DNA of 64,000 bases from Paralteromonas sediminis (GTDB lineage: Bacteria > Pseudomonadota > Gammaproteobacteria > Enterobacterales > Alteromonadaceae): NCBI RefSeq assembly GCF_003820355.1, contig NZ_RPOK01000002.1, positions 62,001 through 126,000 on the forward strand. The letters run 5' to 3'. The translations under genes were made by a program, and so were the position numbers. The notes beneath the pieces were generated by a model. The model saw nothing but the letters and a program-made list of their open reading frames with translations. It was not told where the DNA came from and did no database searches. Shown here in pieces: positions 35,008 to 44,601 of this stretch (positions are counted from its first letter, which is position 1; each line of letters starts with the position of its first letter).

Positions 35008-37793
35008 TCCTCCGCTGTTGGGCGGTGCACTGAGGTGAGCTTACCCAGATTTGCTAAAATTAACAGCGTTGCGCCTACTACCGTTAGGTAAACGCCCAAG
35101 TCAAATACTAATGCACTTGCCAACTCGATTTCTCCTATCAAAGGAATATCAAAATAGTCAAACCATGTTGTCATAAAGGGCACGCCAAATGCCCAGCTAG
35201 CTATACCCGTAAAAGCGGCTATGAGTACCCCCCAGGCAATTAACGACTGATAGTTAATGGTTAAGCGTGGTTTAATCCAGTCTACACCGTGAGCAATGTA
35301 TTGCTGTATTAGGGCGATACTGGTAATTAATCCGGCAATAAAGCCACCACCTGGCATGTTGTGTCCGCGAAGAAAAATGTAAAAAGAGACCAATAGAGCG
35401 AGGGGCAATAAGCTCTGCGAAATCATTACTAAGATAGGAGGGTGTTTATCCTCAGACCAGGGTAAGCCACGTTCATTAGCCGAAATCATGGACAATTTGA
35501 TATCTGCAAGCAGTTTAAAGATACCCAACGCCGCTATACCCAACACAAGGATCTCGCCCAGTGTATCTAAGCCCCTAAAATCAACCAGAATGACATTGAC
35601 TGCATTGGTACCACCACCTCCAGTTTTACTATTTGCAAGGTAAAAGTCTGAAATACTGTCTAGTGGCTGTGTGATAAACGCATAATTTATGGTCGCAACA
35701 ATACCGCCGATAGCAGCAGCTATGCCAATGTCGCGAGCTACCCTACTGGGCGATGATTCTGTGCGGGTATTCTTTGGCAAGAAGTACAACGCAAGAATAA
35801 GCAGAATAACTGCTGCCACTTCCACGGCGAGTTGTGTTAATGCCAGATCGGGAGCAGAAAAGCGCGCAAAAGCTACAGACACAATCAGTCCGACCACTGA
35901 TAGGGTGACAAGTGCTAGAGCCCGTTTTCTATGGTAAATCACAGTGGCAATGGCACTTAAACAGAGCAAGACCGCGGCAACAACCTCTACAAAAGTCACG
36001 GGTTGATTGTCGGGGTGTGTTAATGTCACGTTGTGGTTTAGTAATGGAACCGCTGTTAATAAAATGGCAAAGGTGAGTAACGCAGCGACATAGCGTTGTA
36101 ATGAGCCATTGCTTAGCGCTTCATCAACACGGGTAGCTGCATTAACAAGCCACTGAACCATACCTTCGAATACTAGCTTTGCGTCAGACTCAGCGAATTG
36201 GGCCTGAAATCTGAACAGGTGCCTGCGAACCGCGTAGACCACAATACCACCAACAATGGCGATAATACTCATCAGCAAAGGAATATTAAAACCGTGCCAA
36301 ATGGATAAGCTGTAATAGGGGAGTTCTGTCCGTAATACAGCTGTTGAAGCAGAAGCCAGTAAATCACCCACTACGAAAGCTGGGAACATGCCAACAATTA
36401 AACACAAGGCAATGAGTATTTCTACAGGGATTTTCATAAATCGTGGTGGCTCATGCGGGCTTTTAGGGAGGCCCTCCGGTTCGCCATTAAAGAACACATC
36501 ATGAATAAAGCGCAGTGAATAGGCTACTGCAAATATACCCGCGAGAGTGGCCAGTACAGGCACCATCCACGACAGAAAGCCAAGGGTTTCCTGATTGATT
36601 GATTCAGCAAAAAACATTTCTTTTGACAAAAAGCCATTAAGCAAAGGTACACCAGCCATAGAGGCCGCCGCCACCATCGCCAGTGTCGCCGTATGTGGCA
36701 TAAAACGCCACAGGCCGCTCAGCTGCCGCATATCCCGTGTGCCGGTTTCATGATCAATAATCCCGGCAGCCATAAATAATGAGGCTTTAAAAACAGCGTG
36801 ATTCATGATGTGAAACAATGCGGCTACGGCAGCAAGTTGTGTATCCAAACCCAGAAGCAGCACGATTAAGCCCAAGTGACTTACCGTGGAATAGGCCAGC
36901 AATCCTTTTAAGTCGTGTTTAAAAAGTGCTACATAGGCACCCAATACAAGGGTAACAAGACCTGCCATCGTCACGATAAGGAACCACATATCCGTTCCGT
37001 TGAGCACCGGATAGAAACGCGCCAGTAAAAATATACCCGCTTTTACCATAGTCGCAGAATGCAGGTAAGCACTGACCGGGGTCGGGGCGGCCATGGCGTG
37101 AGGGAGCCAGAAATGGAATGGAAATTGAGCAGACTTGGTAAAAGCACCCAGTAAAACCAAAATAAGCACAACCGGGTAGAGCATGTGTTCTCTAATTAAG
37201 TCACCGCTGGCTAGGATCACTTCCAAATTGTAAGACCCGACAATATCACCGATTAACAGTAGGCCGGCTAACAGTGCCAGACCGCCTGCACCTGTTACAG
37301 TCAGGGCCATTCGCGCGCCTTTACGGGATTCCGTTTTTGCTGACCAAAAGCTGATAAGCAAAAATGAACTAATACTGGTAACTTCCCACGCCATCCAGAG
37401 CTGCAGGACATTATTAGCCAGTACAATGGACAACATCGCTGTCATAAAGAGAATTAAATAGGCGTAGAACCGCCCAGCCGCTTCCGAAGCAGATAGATAG
37501 TATCTGGCATAAAAAATGATCAATAACCCAATACCCAGAATCAATAGGGCGAACATGAGCGCTAGTCCGTCTAATCGCATTGATAAGACGAGCCCGGCAG
37601 CCGGTATCCATTCAAACGTTTCTGTGATTACCTCGCCAGCCAAAACAGCGGGTATCAAAGAGCCTATGTAGGCAAGGGCGATGGCGGGTGCGAGCATAGT
37701 AAACAGCGTGTTGACGGTGCGACCATATCGCTCTGTCAAAACCGGTACTATCACACCGAGCATCATAATGACTGATATCCAAAAGAGGCTCAT
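35004..37793 (-). CDS. mrpA: Na+/H+ antiporter subunit MrpA fused to MrpB
   Basis: A 929-residue fusion. The first ~770 residues are MrpA, a NuoL-like proton-translocating subunit ([60 protein letters not shown]). The C-terminal ~150 residues are MrpB ([20 protein letters not shown]). This fused A-B arrangement, giving the six-gene order A'-C-D-E-F-G, is the group 2 layout of Gram-negative bacteria. The complex expels Na+ in exchange for protons and supports alkaline pH and salt tolerance. First gene of the operon; the upstream gap to 38022 holds no obvious operator. Confidence 0.94.
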   Translation of the reverse strand: MSLFWISVIMMLGVIVPVLTERYGRTVNTLFTMLAPAIALAYIGSLIPAVLAGEVITETFEWIPAAGLVLSMRLDGLALMFALLILGIGLLIIFYARYYLSASEAAGRFYAYLILFMTAMLSIVLANNVLQLWMAWEVTSISSFLLISFWSAKTESRKGARMALTVTGAGGLALLAGLLLIGDIVGSYNLEVILASGDLIREHMLYPVVLILVLLGAFTKSAQFPFHFWLPHAMAAPTPVSAYLHSATMVKAGIFLLARFYPVLNGTDMWFLIVTMAGLVTLVLGAYVALFKHDLKGLLAYSTVSHLGLIVLLLGLDTQLAAVAALFHIMNHAVFKASLFMAAGIIDHETGTRDMRQLSGLWRFMPHTATLAMVAAASMAGVPLLNGFLSKEMFFAESINQETLGFLSWMVPVLATLAGIFAVAYSLRFIHDVFFNGEPEGLPKSPHEPPRFMKIPVEILIALCLIVGMFPAFVVGDLLASASTAVLRTELPYYSLSIWHGFNIPLLMSIIAIVGGIVVYAVRRHLFRFQAQFAESDAKLVFEGMVQWLVNAATRVDEALSNGSLQRYVAALLTFAILLTAVPLLNHNVTLTHPDNQPVTFVEVVAAVLLCLSAIATVIYHRKRALALVTLSVVGLIVSVAFARFSAPDLALTQLAVEVAAVILLILALYFLPKNTRTESSPSRVARDIGIAAAIGGIVATINYAFITQPLDSISDFYLANSKTGGGGTNAVNVILVDFRGLDTLGEILVLGIAALGIFKLLADIKLSMISANERGLPWSEDKHPPILVMISQSLLPLALLVSFYIFLRGHNMPGGGFIAGLITSIALIQQYIAHGVDWIKPRLTINYQSLIAWGVLIAAFTGIASWAFGVPFMTTWFDYFDIPLIGEIELASALVFDLGVYLTVVGATLLILANLGKLTSVHRPTAEE

Positions 37794-38021
37794 GAAGGGG
37801 CTTTGCTCCGTTTTTTATAATAATAATACGTAAAGATTAATGAACTGATCAGGTAATATCTACCATATACTGCCAGACGGGCAAGTGTTATTAAAGCAGA
37901 GGCTGAATACTTCATCCATCTGATTAAACCCTATACTTACATAAGTTTACTGGTGGGTGAATAATGCACATGGCTTAAGGAAGGAAGTGTGGTCATTCCA
38001 ATTGACGTTAATAAATATAAA

Positions 38022-38050
38022 AAAAGCCAACGGCAAGGCCGTTGGCTTTT
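38022..38050 (-). terminator. Intrinsic terminator after the large TonB receptor
   Basis: AAAAGCCAACGGC and GCCGTTGGCTTTT form a perfect 13-base stem around AAG, with A/T runs on both sides. It starts about 25 bp after the receptor stop and separates it from the Mrp operon, which follows in the same direction. It could work on both strands. Confidence 0.9.
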
Positions 38051-38074
38051 TAATTCTGTTTGGCTAGTCAGGCC

Positions 38075-40675
38075 TTAGAAGCGGTATTGAACACCAACTC
38101 TGTAGCGTGCTTCACCTTCAAAGCTCCATGCTGGATAGCCATTGCGCAACTCAGGCTTAACTTCTGCGTCTCCTGTTGCAACACCAATCTGGATGCTATC
38201 TTCTTCAGTTAGGTTAACACCTTCAAAAGTGATATCAATGTTGTCAGTAATAGAGTACTTAGCGGTTAAGTCCAATGTGCCATAATCGTCGTGCTCACGG
38301 TTGCCGTAGAAACCAGGAAGTTCACGGATCATGTACTCAGAACGCCAGTTATAAGCTAAACGAACGTTATAGTTGTCAGTCTCATAGTAACCTACAAGGT
38401 TAATCGTATGTTTAGACGAATCAGAGAACTGCTCTATGCGGTCTGGGTAGTTATCAGCAGGTGCTGATGCATCAACATAAGTGTAGTTGGCCTGATAACC
38501 AAAACCGCTGTCGAAGCCGTCTTGCAATTGAAGCTCTAGACCACGGATTTCACCGCCTGAACCAGTACCTTTAGTAGCAACAGTCCAATTATCTTTACCT
38601 GTATTAGGGTCAGTGATACCGATGCTTTGATTCAGAATTTGGTCGACTTTAGTGAACGATGAAATGTCTTTGATGAAGTAAGTCGCGCTGATCATCGCGT
38701 CTTCGTCAAAGTAATATTCAATGCTCAAGTCAGCCTGACTTGCCTTGAAAGGCTCTAGGCCAACGTTACCAGTAGTGATAACTTCGTTACCATCTACATC
38801 GTCTTCATAACCTGCAAGGCTTGAGCGAGCGAACATATCAGTATAGTTGGCACGAGAAATAACTTGTGCTGCTGATACACGAACAATAATGTCTTCAGTT
38901 ACGTCAAACGCAACGTTTACGCTTGGAAGCACTTCGTTGTAGTCTGCTTTCTCGGTGCTCAATCCATTCGCATAAGTGCCGTTTGCATTAAACGCATAGT
39001 AGTCAGATTCTGCATCAGTAGAAATGTAGCGAAGACCGAAGTTTCCGCGGATACCATCACCATCAAAGTCAGCCATTACGTATAGGCCCAAGTTCTCTTC
39101 CTGGATTGTACCGTAGCCAGACTTGTAGCCCACAGACGTGTTGTCGAAGCTTTGAATCGCAGCAAAACCGTCAGCTAGCATAGTACCAATGATGGGCTTA
39201 GGTAAGGTGTATCCCGCACCGGAAGAAATGGTTCCAGAGTAATAACGGCTTGCATCATAAGCTGCAATAGAAGCAACGGTGTTCGTGGTGAAGTTTTCTT
39301 GCACTACTTCATGGTCAGCCCAGCGAACCCCTGTTTTGATTGCGGTAATTGCACCAAAATCTACAGGGAAGTTGAAATCGACTTGTGCATAGGTTTCTTC
39401 ATCACTGTTAGGCTGTTTCTTCAGTGCCCAACCAGCAGATGAAAGCTGACCCTGGAAGTCAGAAGCATCGAATGATTTATTCGCTGCGTCAATCTGAATA
39501 ACTTTACCTGTTGCATCATAGGTACCAGCGTAGTCAGCTGGTGTACCTAACCAGAAACCATAGTTTGCAGTGATATCAGTACCACCGTCAGACTTGGTAT
39601 GGCCTAGGCGACCTTCAGCTTCAAAGCTGTCGCCTACATATTTGAAATCAAAGTCGACAGTGTCAGAAGACATGGTGCCCTGACGTGCCCAAGTTTGTGC
39701 CCAACCTGGGTTGGCACCCGTACCAGGACGTCTGTAGAAAACACAAGTGCCATCAACATTACGTTGCTCACAAGCAGCATCTTTGTCATCAGGGAACATT
39801 ACGAACAAAGAGGTGTTAGTGTTATCAGCAGCCAATTCTAGGCTGATTACATTCAGTCCGAATTCCCACTCATCAGAAGGACGGAATTGGAATGCTGCGT
39901 TAATAGCAGTACGCTCACGCTCTTGTAGGAACGTTGTGGGAACGATGTCACCCCAGCCTACTAGTGATTCGATGCCGTTACGCTGGTAGTTAGTTTCTGC
40001 GTAGGCACCGGCGATAAGCGCACCAAAGGTTTCGTCTTCGTTTTTCCAGCTGTACAAACCTGAAACATCTGGGTCCGTTTCTTTTGATATGGAACCGTAG
40101 TCAGCCTTTACGCCACCGAAGAAAGTGTTCGCGTCTAGGTCAAGCGGCTTACGGGTTTTAACAATAACCGTTCCGCCAATACCGCCTTCAACAATATTTG
40201 CCTGTGAAGATTTGTATACTTCAATGCCGCCAACGATTTCAGGTGGAAGTAGGGTGTAGTTAAAGCTACGATCGATATCTTGCTGATCATACCAGCCAGT
40301 TGATGCAACAGTGTGACCGTTCAGCAATGTGCGTGTTAGCTGTGCAGATGCACCACGGATAGACACTTGCTGACCCTGACCAAACTGACGGTTCACGGCA
40401 ATACCAGAAATACGGCCTAGTGCCTCACCTACGTCACTGTCTGGGAACTTACCCACGTCTTCAGCAGATACCGCATCGACAACTGCATTTGAAAAACGTT
40501 TTTCGTTCAAAGAAGCTTCAAGAGAACGACGAATACCACGTACCTCAATAACTTCTACATTTTCTTTCGCTTGTGCGCCTGAATCTTGAGCTACCGCTAC
40601 GCTTGAAAAGCTTGCACCTACTGCTAAGCTGATGTTTACGGCTAGTAAACTCTTTTTGAAATTTCTTGTTAACAC
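38075..40675 (-). CDS. Large TonB-dependent receptor of the glycan-type (TIGR01782-like) group
   Basis: Outer-membrane receptor of 866 residues with a signal peptide of about 29 residues ending SVAVAQ. The plug has features of the receptor group often linked to carbohydrate use in Caulobacter, Xanthomonas and Alteromonadales: VVDAVSAEDVGKFPDSDVGE and SGIAVNRQFGQGQQVSIRGA. Also VYKSSQANIVEGGIGGTVIV. It ends YRVGVQYRF with a terminal Phe. Two identical palindromic operators precede it, and a related site precedes the DUF6445-sapC-halogenase operon. The ligand is not known; a glycan or oligosaccharide is inferred from the receptor group and the LacI-like operators. Confidence 0.9.
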   Translation of the reverse strand: MLTRNFKKSLLAVNISLAVGASFSSVAVAQDSGAQAKENVEVIEVRGIRRSLEASLNEKRFSNAVVDAVSAEDVGKFPDSDVGEALGRISGIAVNRQFGQGQQVSIRGASAQLTRTLLNGHTVASTGWYDQQDIDRSFNYTLLPPEIVGGIEVYKSSQANIVEGGIGGTVIVKTRKPLDLDANTFFGGVKADYGSISKETDPDVSGLYSWKNEDETFGALIAGAYAETNYQRNGIESLVGWGDIVPTTFLQERERTAINAAFQFRPSDEWEFGLNVISLELAADNTNTSLFVMFPDDKDAACEQRNVDGTCVFYRRPGTGANPGWAQTWARQGTMSSDTVDFDFKYVGDSFEAEGRLGHTKSDGGTDITANYGFWLGTPADYAGTYDATGKVIQIDAANKSFDASDFQGQLSSAGWALKKQPNSDEETYAQVDFNFPVDFGAITAIKTGVRWADHEVVQENFTTNTVASIAAYDASRYYSGTISSGAGYTLPKPIIGTMLADGFAAIQSFDNTSVGYKSGYGTIQEENLGLYVMADFDGDGIRGNFGLRYISTDAESDYYAFNANGTYANGLSTEKADYNEVLPSVNVAFDVTEDIIVRVSAAQVISRANYTDMFARSSLAGYEDDVDGNEVITTGNVGLEPFKASQADLSIEYYFDEDAMISATYFIKDISSFTKVDQILNQSIGITDPNTGKDNWTVATKGTGSGGEIRGLELQLQDGFDSGFGYQANYTYVDASAPADNYPDRIEQFSDSSKHTINLVGYYETDNYNVRLAYNWRSEYMIRELPGFYGNREHDDYGTLDLTAKYSITDNIDITFEGVNLTEEDSIQIGVATGDAEVKPELRNGYPAWSFEGEARYRVGVQYRF

Positions 40676-40734
40676 AGAATTCCCCTTGCTTGAATTATGA
40701 TGTTTACGTTTAAGTCACTTCTTGCTGAAAACGC

Positions 40735-40748
40735 TGACAGCGTTGTCA
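40735..40748. promoter_or_regulatory. LacI-type operator 1 upstream of the TonB receptor
   Basis: TGACAGCGTTGTCA is a palindrome (one central mismatch pair) with the central CG typical of LacI-family operators. It lies 60 bp upstream of the receptor ATG. Confidence 0.75.
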
Positions 40749-40755
40749 AATAACA

Positions 40756-40769
40756 TGACAGCGTTGTCA
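40756..40769. promoter_or_regulatory. LacI-type operator 2 upstream of the TonB receptor
   Basis: A second exact copy of TGACAGCGTTGTCA starts 21 bp after the first, that is two helical turns away. Two dimers could then bind side by side on the same face of the DNA. Confidence 0.75.
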
Positions 40770-41093
40770 CACGATTAATGCAAACACTACACTCAAAATT
40801 ACATTTTTGCTACATTTTTTTTCTCATTTTTTAAACAATCACGGCTGCAATATTGTTAATAAATGTTTTTTGTTGATGTTTCTTTAGAAGGGCGTGTTCA
40901 TTTTGTATATAAAAAACAATGGGTTGCTGTGTTTATCGATTTGGATCATTTTTTTAAAGAAAAAAGGCGATTTGGCGACAATTTGAACGGTAATTTAGTT
41001 CAATAATTTTTGATTTTTTCTTGAAAATACATTTTTGGGCAGCAAAGAGTGGCGGAAAATTCACACTTTCATACCGGTTAAAGAGGAGGGCAT

Positions 41094-41750
41094 TTAGGCT
41101 TCACAATTGAGTTCAATGAAGTCCTCGCGAGAGAACAGCGTCTCATATTTTTCCTGCAAATAGTGAGTTTGTGCACTCCATTCACTGACGGATGTTGCAA
41201 TGGATGAATAATGTGATAAATCTGTACTGCCACTGGCTGCTTCATAATTTGCTACGGATTCACTGACTCTGATCATAGTCGTGGCATATGTGTCTCGTTG
41301 AAAGTCGAATAGGGCGCCGATTTCCGTTGCCAATTGAAAATTGGCGTGAAGTAGGTAGCCAGACTCACCGGCTAGTGTCCAGGCTGAATAGCGAAGTGAT
41401 TCCTGAACGAGCATACTCTTAAAGTCGGTTTTTGGCAGTGATGCGTCGGGTTGGCCGTTCAGTTGCGTCATCGACGCATTAGTGAGGGCGAGCAGCCCCC
41501 TCTGACGGGGCATGTATTCACTTTTAAGCAATACCCTATTAAATGCTAATTCCGACTTTACATTACACAATGCAATTAACGTTCGCTCCTCAATGTCTTT
41601 TTCTTCATCCCAGTCTTGTAACGCGAAGGCAAAAATAATACTCGCACCCACAAACGCAGATTCGGCAAACACCGCTCGCCAGTTGATAGGGGGCTTCTTG
41701 TGTATCACCTTAACAGTTTGCTGATGAAGCTCGTTTTCTGATTGCTCCAT
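41094..41750 (-). CDS. Unrecognised single-pass membrane protein
   Basis: A 218-residue protein that I do not recognise. A short charged cytoplasmic N-terminus (MEQSENELHQQTVKVIHKKP) is followed by one membrane helix at about residues 27-45 (FAESAFVGASIIFAFALQDW). Then a mostly helical domain of about 170 residues contains EERTLIALCNVKSELAFNRV. The layout resembles small inner-membrane proteins with a periplasmic helical domain. It lies upstream of the TonB receptor on the same strand but 418 bp away, so it is probably not co-transcribed. The start ATG has only a weak ribosome site. Confidence 0.65.
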   Translation of the reverse strand: MEQSENELHQQTVKVIHKKPPINWRAVFAESAFVGASIIFAFALQDWDEEKDIEERTLIALCNVKSELAFNRVLLKSEYMPRQRGLLALTNASMTQLNGQPDASLPKTDFKSMLVQESLRYSAWTLAGESGYLLHANFQLATEIGALFDFQRDTYATTMIRVSESVANYEAASGSTDLSHYSSIATSVSEWSAQTHYLQEKYETLFSREDFIELNCEA

Positions 41751-41942
41751 ATAGGTGCTATATCCTTCTAATTAACTAGCAACAGGCTACGGAACAACAC
41801 GTTAAGCAGATGAGACTTGTTAGTCAATGACTTAGTTACTTCTTGATGAAACCTTGGACGGTTGCTTTGTAACGGGACATGTCTCTTTTTGCTGTAGACA
41901 TGAGAGAAATGAACGCACTACAAAGTTTTGTAAAAATGTTAC

Positions 41943-42386
41943 CTAATCAGAATTGACGGTGGGTGAAAACCCTTTCTCAGACAGCCAGCTTAGTGCACTT
42001 TCTTCACAGCCGAATATACCCAGCTGAACCTCCGCGTTTTTATATATGCGCTCAAATTGCATTTTCACCATTGACTCAACTGTCGTTTCGCCGGTGACTA
42101 ATGCGCCCATTGCCATACCGTGCTTGGCGCGCCATTCAATCGATTTTTGCAACTCGACTTCAGCATCGTTGGTGAGCAGTGCAGAGCCATGAAGAAGGCC
42201 TAAGAACGCCCATCTCTCACCATTAAAGCTGGTTATTACGTCAATCATATCCTGACTGTAGCGGGCAATTGCACTTTTACTGGCAGTGCCTTCAGCAGAC
42301 ACAGCCACTATATTACCTAACACCGCAATTTGATATTGTCCAAACTTGCTTTTTAGCATGGCATCAGGATTATCAAATATCTTCAT
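41943..42386 (-). CDS. Unrecognised small cytoplasmic protein
   Basis: About 147 residues, without signal peptide or membrane helix. The ATG at 42386 has GAGA a few bases before it and is preferred to the GTG at 42395. Alternating strand and helix patterns (YQIAVLGNIVAVSAEG; RWAFLGLLHGSALLTNDAEV) suggest a STAS- or SpoIIAA-like alpha/beta fold, but this is only an impression. It is downstream of dgcA on the same strand with an 80-bp gap and could be read from the same transcript. Confidence 0.6.
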   Translation of the reverse strand: MKIFDNPDAMLKSKFGQYQIAVLGNIVAVSAEGTASKSAIARYSQDMIDVITSFNGERWAFLGLLHGSALLTNDAEVELQKSIEWRAKHGMAMGALVTGETTVESMVKMQFERIYKNAEVQLGIFGCEESALSWLSEKGFSPTVNSD

Positions 42387-42465
42387 TATTCTCACTTTAC
42401 AGCAATCCTGCTCCTACATGTAGCAACAATAATGAGACAAGTAAAGTGCTCAACCCATTACAGCC

Positions 42466-43506
42466 TTAGGAGAAATCGGCAAACACTTTTTTAATGTCTT
42501 GCTGTGCAGTATTGTCCGCTGTGCCCCACATAATAGCGCTGTGAGAATGCATGATGCCGTTGTCAAATTTGAAGCCATTTATTCTGTCTTGCGCCACTAA
42601 CAACGGGCCATCCAAATCGACAAAATCGGCATCCTTGCACAGTGAGTAAGCGGGAGCCATAGCCAAGGAGGTGCCGACCATACAGCCAACCATAATGCCC
42701 ATTTTTGCTTGTTTCGCTGCGTTGAGCAGGGCCAGGGCTTCAGATAACCCTCCGGTTTTATCCAGCTTGATGTTCACGTAATCGAAACTGTCTTTTAGTC
42801 GTGGTATGTCTGATGCCGTATGACAAGACTCATCTGCACATAAGGGAACGGGAGAGTTAAACCCTTTGAGCTGGTCATCCTGATCGGCAGGAAGTGGTTG
42901 TTCTATCAACACAACATTCATTTCTGCCAATGCATCTACGATCCGCAAAAGTAGTTCAAATGACCACCCTTCATTGGCATCAATAATAAAGCGGCTAGTG
43001 GGACATGCAGCATGAATAAGCTGCATTTTTTCTAATACAGAGTCTGCATCCAACTTAATTTTTATTAAGTCAGCGTTTTGCAGTAAACGCGCCTCTTTTT
43101 GCATAGCCTCAGGCGTATCAACACTGAGTGTCTGTGCCGTTATACTATGCGATATGGCAGGAATGCTAACGAGTTCATTGATGCTTTTTCGTTGTCTTTT
43201 ACACTCAAGATCCCACAAGGCGCAGTCCAAGGCATTACGCGCGGAACCTGGTGGCAATGCTTCGCTAATGCGTGAATGTGTGATGTCAGTGAGCGCATCG
43301 CTTGCTTTGAAAGCTTTCAACTGAGCCATAACGCTCTCGATTGATTCACCGTAGCGATTATAGGGCACAGCTTCCCCCCAACCCCAATGCGTGCCATCTG
43401 TTATAGCAACAACAACAACATGTGCTGCCGTTTTAGCGCCCCTTGAGATTCGGAACACTTTCGCGAGTGGAAAAGACTCTTGCGTGACTAACATTGAGCA
43501 CTTCAT
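42466..43506 (-). CDS. dgcA: N-acetyl-D-glutamate racemase DgcA (enolase superfamily)
   Basis: A 346-residue member of the muconate-lactonizing/dipeptide-epimerase group of the enolase superfamily. The catalytic pattern is complete: Lys-x-Lys in LIKIKLDADS, metal ligands in DANEGW, EQPLP and CADES, and the second lysine in NIKLDKTGG. By sequence alone it could be called an L-Ala-D/L-Glu epimerase. Its 4-bp overlap with dgcN marks it as DgcA, which in the published D-glutamate pathway of marine proteobacteria turns N-acetyl-D-glutamate into the L form. Assignment therefore rests on family plus context. Confidence 0.85.
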   Translation of the reverse strand: MKCSMLVTQESFPLAKVFRISRGAKTAAHVVVVAITDGTHWGWGEAVPYNRYGESIESVMAQLKAFKASDALTDITHSRISEALPPGSARNALDCALWDLECKRQRKSINELVSIPAISHSITAQTLSVDTPEAMQKEARLLQNADLIKIKLDADSVLEKMQLIHAACPTSRFIIDANEGWSFELLLRIVDALAEMNVVLIEQPLPADQDDQLKGFNSPVPLCADESCHTASDIPRLKDSFDYVNIKLDKTGGLSEALALLNAAKQAKMGIMVGCMVGTSLAMAPAYSLCKDADFVDLDGPLLVAQDRINGFKFDNGIMHSHSAIMWGTADNTAQQDIKKVFADFS

Positions 43507-44501
43507 ACCAGCGCCTCCAAAATAGGGGTGAGTTCATGACGCATAGGGTCTATACAGGGCAGGCCTGTTTCTCGACTGATTGCTGCACAAACCGACAAGG
43601 CCTCTTCTTCACTCACGGAAGAAGAGTTTAGCGAAACACCAATCACCTTAGCACTCGGATTAGTTAGCCTGGCCTGCATTTCGTTCATCGCTATAGTGTC
43701 CTGTAAAGTAGGAAATGCTTGATGAGGAAGGCCTCGCATGTGCGTGCGATTTAGTGCATGACATACGACTAATGCGTCGGGTTGCGAACCGTGCAGTAAA
43801 CCCAGACTGACACCCGCAAACGCAGGATGAGAAAGCGAGCCTTGACCTTCAATAATATCCCAGTGCGAAGCGGGAGCATTGGGCGATAACGATTCTGCAG
43901 CACCGGATATAAAATCTGCAACAACGCAATCTATTGCTATGCCTGAACCAGAGACTAAAATGCCACACTGCCCCGTAGCTCTGAATGTCGCATCGACGCC
44001 GTTATCTCGAAGTGCTTTTGTTAGACTAAGAGACGTATACATTTTCCCTACAGAGCAGTCTGTACCCACAGTTAATAGTCGCTTTCCCGTGCGTTTAACT
44101 CCATTCGCCGTGCGAAATTTTTCTTTGGGATGGCGAATATTGATCAACTGACGCTGTAGTCTGCTTGCCGCCTCTTTGAGAGGCGAAAACTCTTCCAGCT
44201 TGTCGTGGAGGCCACTAACAATATCCATACCCAGATTCAGTGCATGAAGGATGGTGGGTAACCACTTTTCATCAATAGTGCCGCCGCTGTTAGCAAAACC
44301 CAATACGAGACTTTTAGCGCCTCTTTCTACGGCATCTTCAATACTGAGCCGTGGTAAACCCGTTGAGACTGAGCAACCCGGCATGGCAAGTTCGCCCACA
44401 CATTTCTCGGGGCTCCAGTCAGCAGCACTTTTGGCCATTTTTATACTAAGTGGGTCACTGGCGTCACCAATAAAAAGTAAATAAGGAGTTCTAATATTCA
44501 T
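43503..44501 (-). CDS. dgcN: D-glutamate N-acetyltransferase DgcN (DUF1611)
   Basis: A 332-residue DUF1611-family protein. An N-terminal Rossmann-like domain precedes a P-loop domain whose nucleotide or CoA loop is GTDCSVGKMYTSLSL (about residues 140-155). Other landmarks are DIVSGLHDKLEEF and DIIEGQGSLSHPAFAGVSLG. In the D-glutamate pathway described for marine bacteria, DgcN acetylates D-glutamate before racemisation by DgcA. The dgcN-dgcA order and the ATGA-type overlap match that pathway. A LysR regulator gene lies directly upstream on the same strand. Confidence 0.87.
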   Translation of the reverse strand: MNIRTPYLLFIGDASDPLSIKMAKSAADWSPEKCVGELAMPGCSVSTGLPRLSIEDAVERGAKSLVLGFANSGGTIDEKWLPTILHALNLGMDIVSGLHDKLEEFSPLKEAASRLQRQLINIRHPKEKFRTANGVKRTGKRLLTVGTDCSVGKMYTSLSLTKALRDNGVDATFRATGQCGILVSGSGIAIDCVVADFISGAAESLSPNAPASHWDIIEGQGSLSHPAFAGVSLGLLHGSQPDALVVCHALNRTHMRGLPHQAFPTLQDTIAMNEMQARLTNPSAKVIGVSLNSSSVSEEEALSVCAAISRETGLPCIDPMRHELTPILEALV

Positions 44502-44582
44502 ACCAATAGTGAAGTTATGGTTGCAATATTATCATCATAAAGCGAGCAGCCAGATTTGGCACTGATGATGATTGTGAGTGCT

Positions 44583-44597
44583 ATAACATTAGGTTAT
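44583..44597. promoter_or_regulatory. Likely LysR-type binding site between the regulator and dgcN
   Basis: ATAACATTAGGTTAT is a 15-bp interrupted palindrome with five perfect bases in each arm, the classical T-N11-A form of LysR boxes. It lies 82 bp upstream of the dgcN start and just after the LysR gene stop. Confidence 0.6.
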
Positions 44598-44601
44598 GGC
44601 C

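Larger units (their letters stand above)
40676..41093. other. Long AT-rich intergenic region upstream of the TonB receptor
   Basis: This 418-bp gap is the longest without a gene. It has many T and A runs and holds two operator palindromes near its receptor-proximal end (40735-40769). I see no RNA gene, no credible small ORF and no convincing hairpin elsewhere in it. It probably contains the receptor promoter and a long leader. Confidence 0.6.

Noticed and set aside
42407-42424. Palindrome around CTACATGTAG between dgcA and the small cytoplasmic gene, considered as terminator or operator
   Set aside because: No T-run follows and the arms are short and unrepeated elsewhere.
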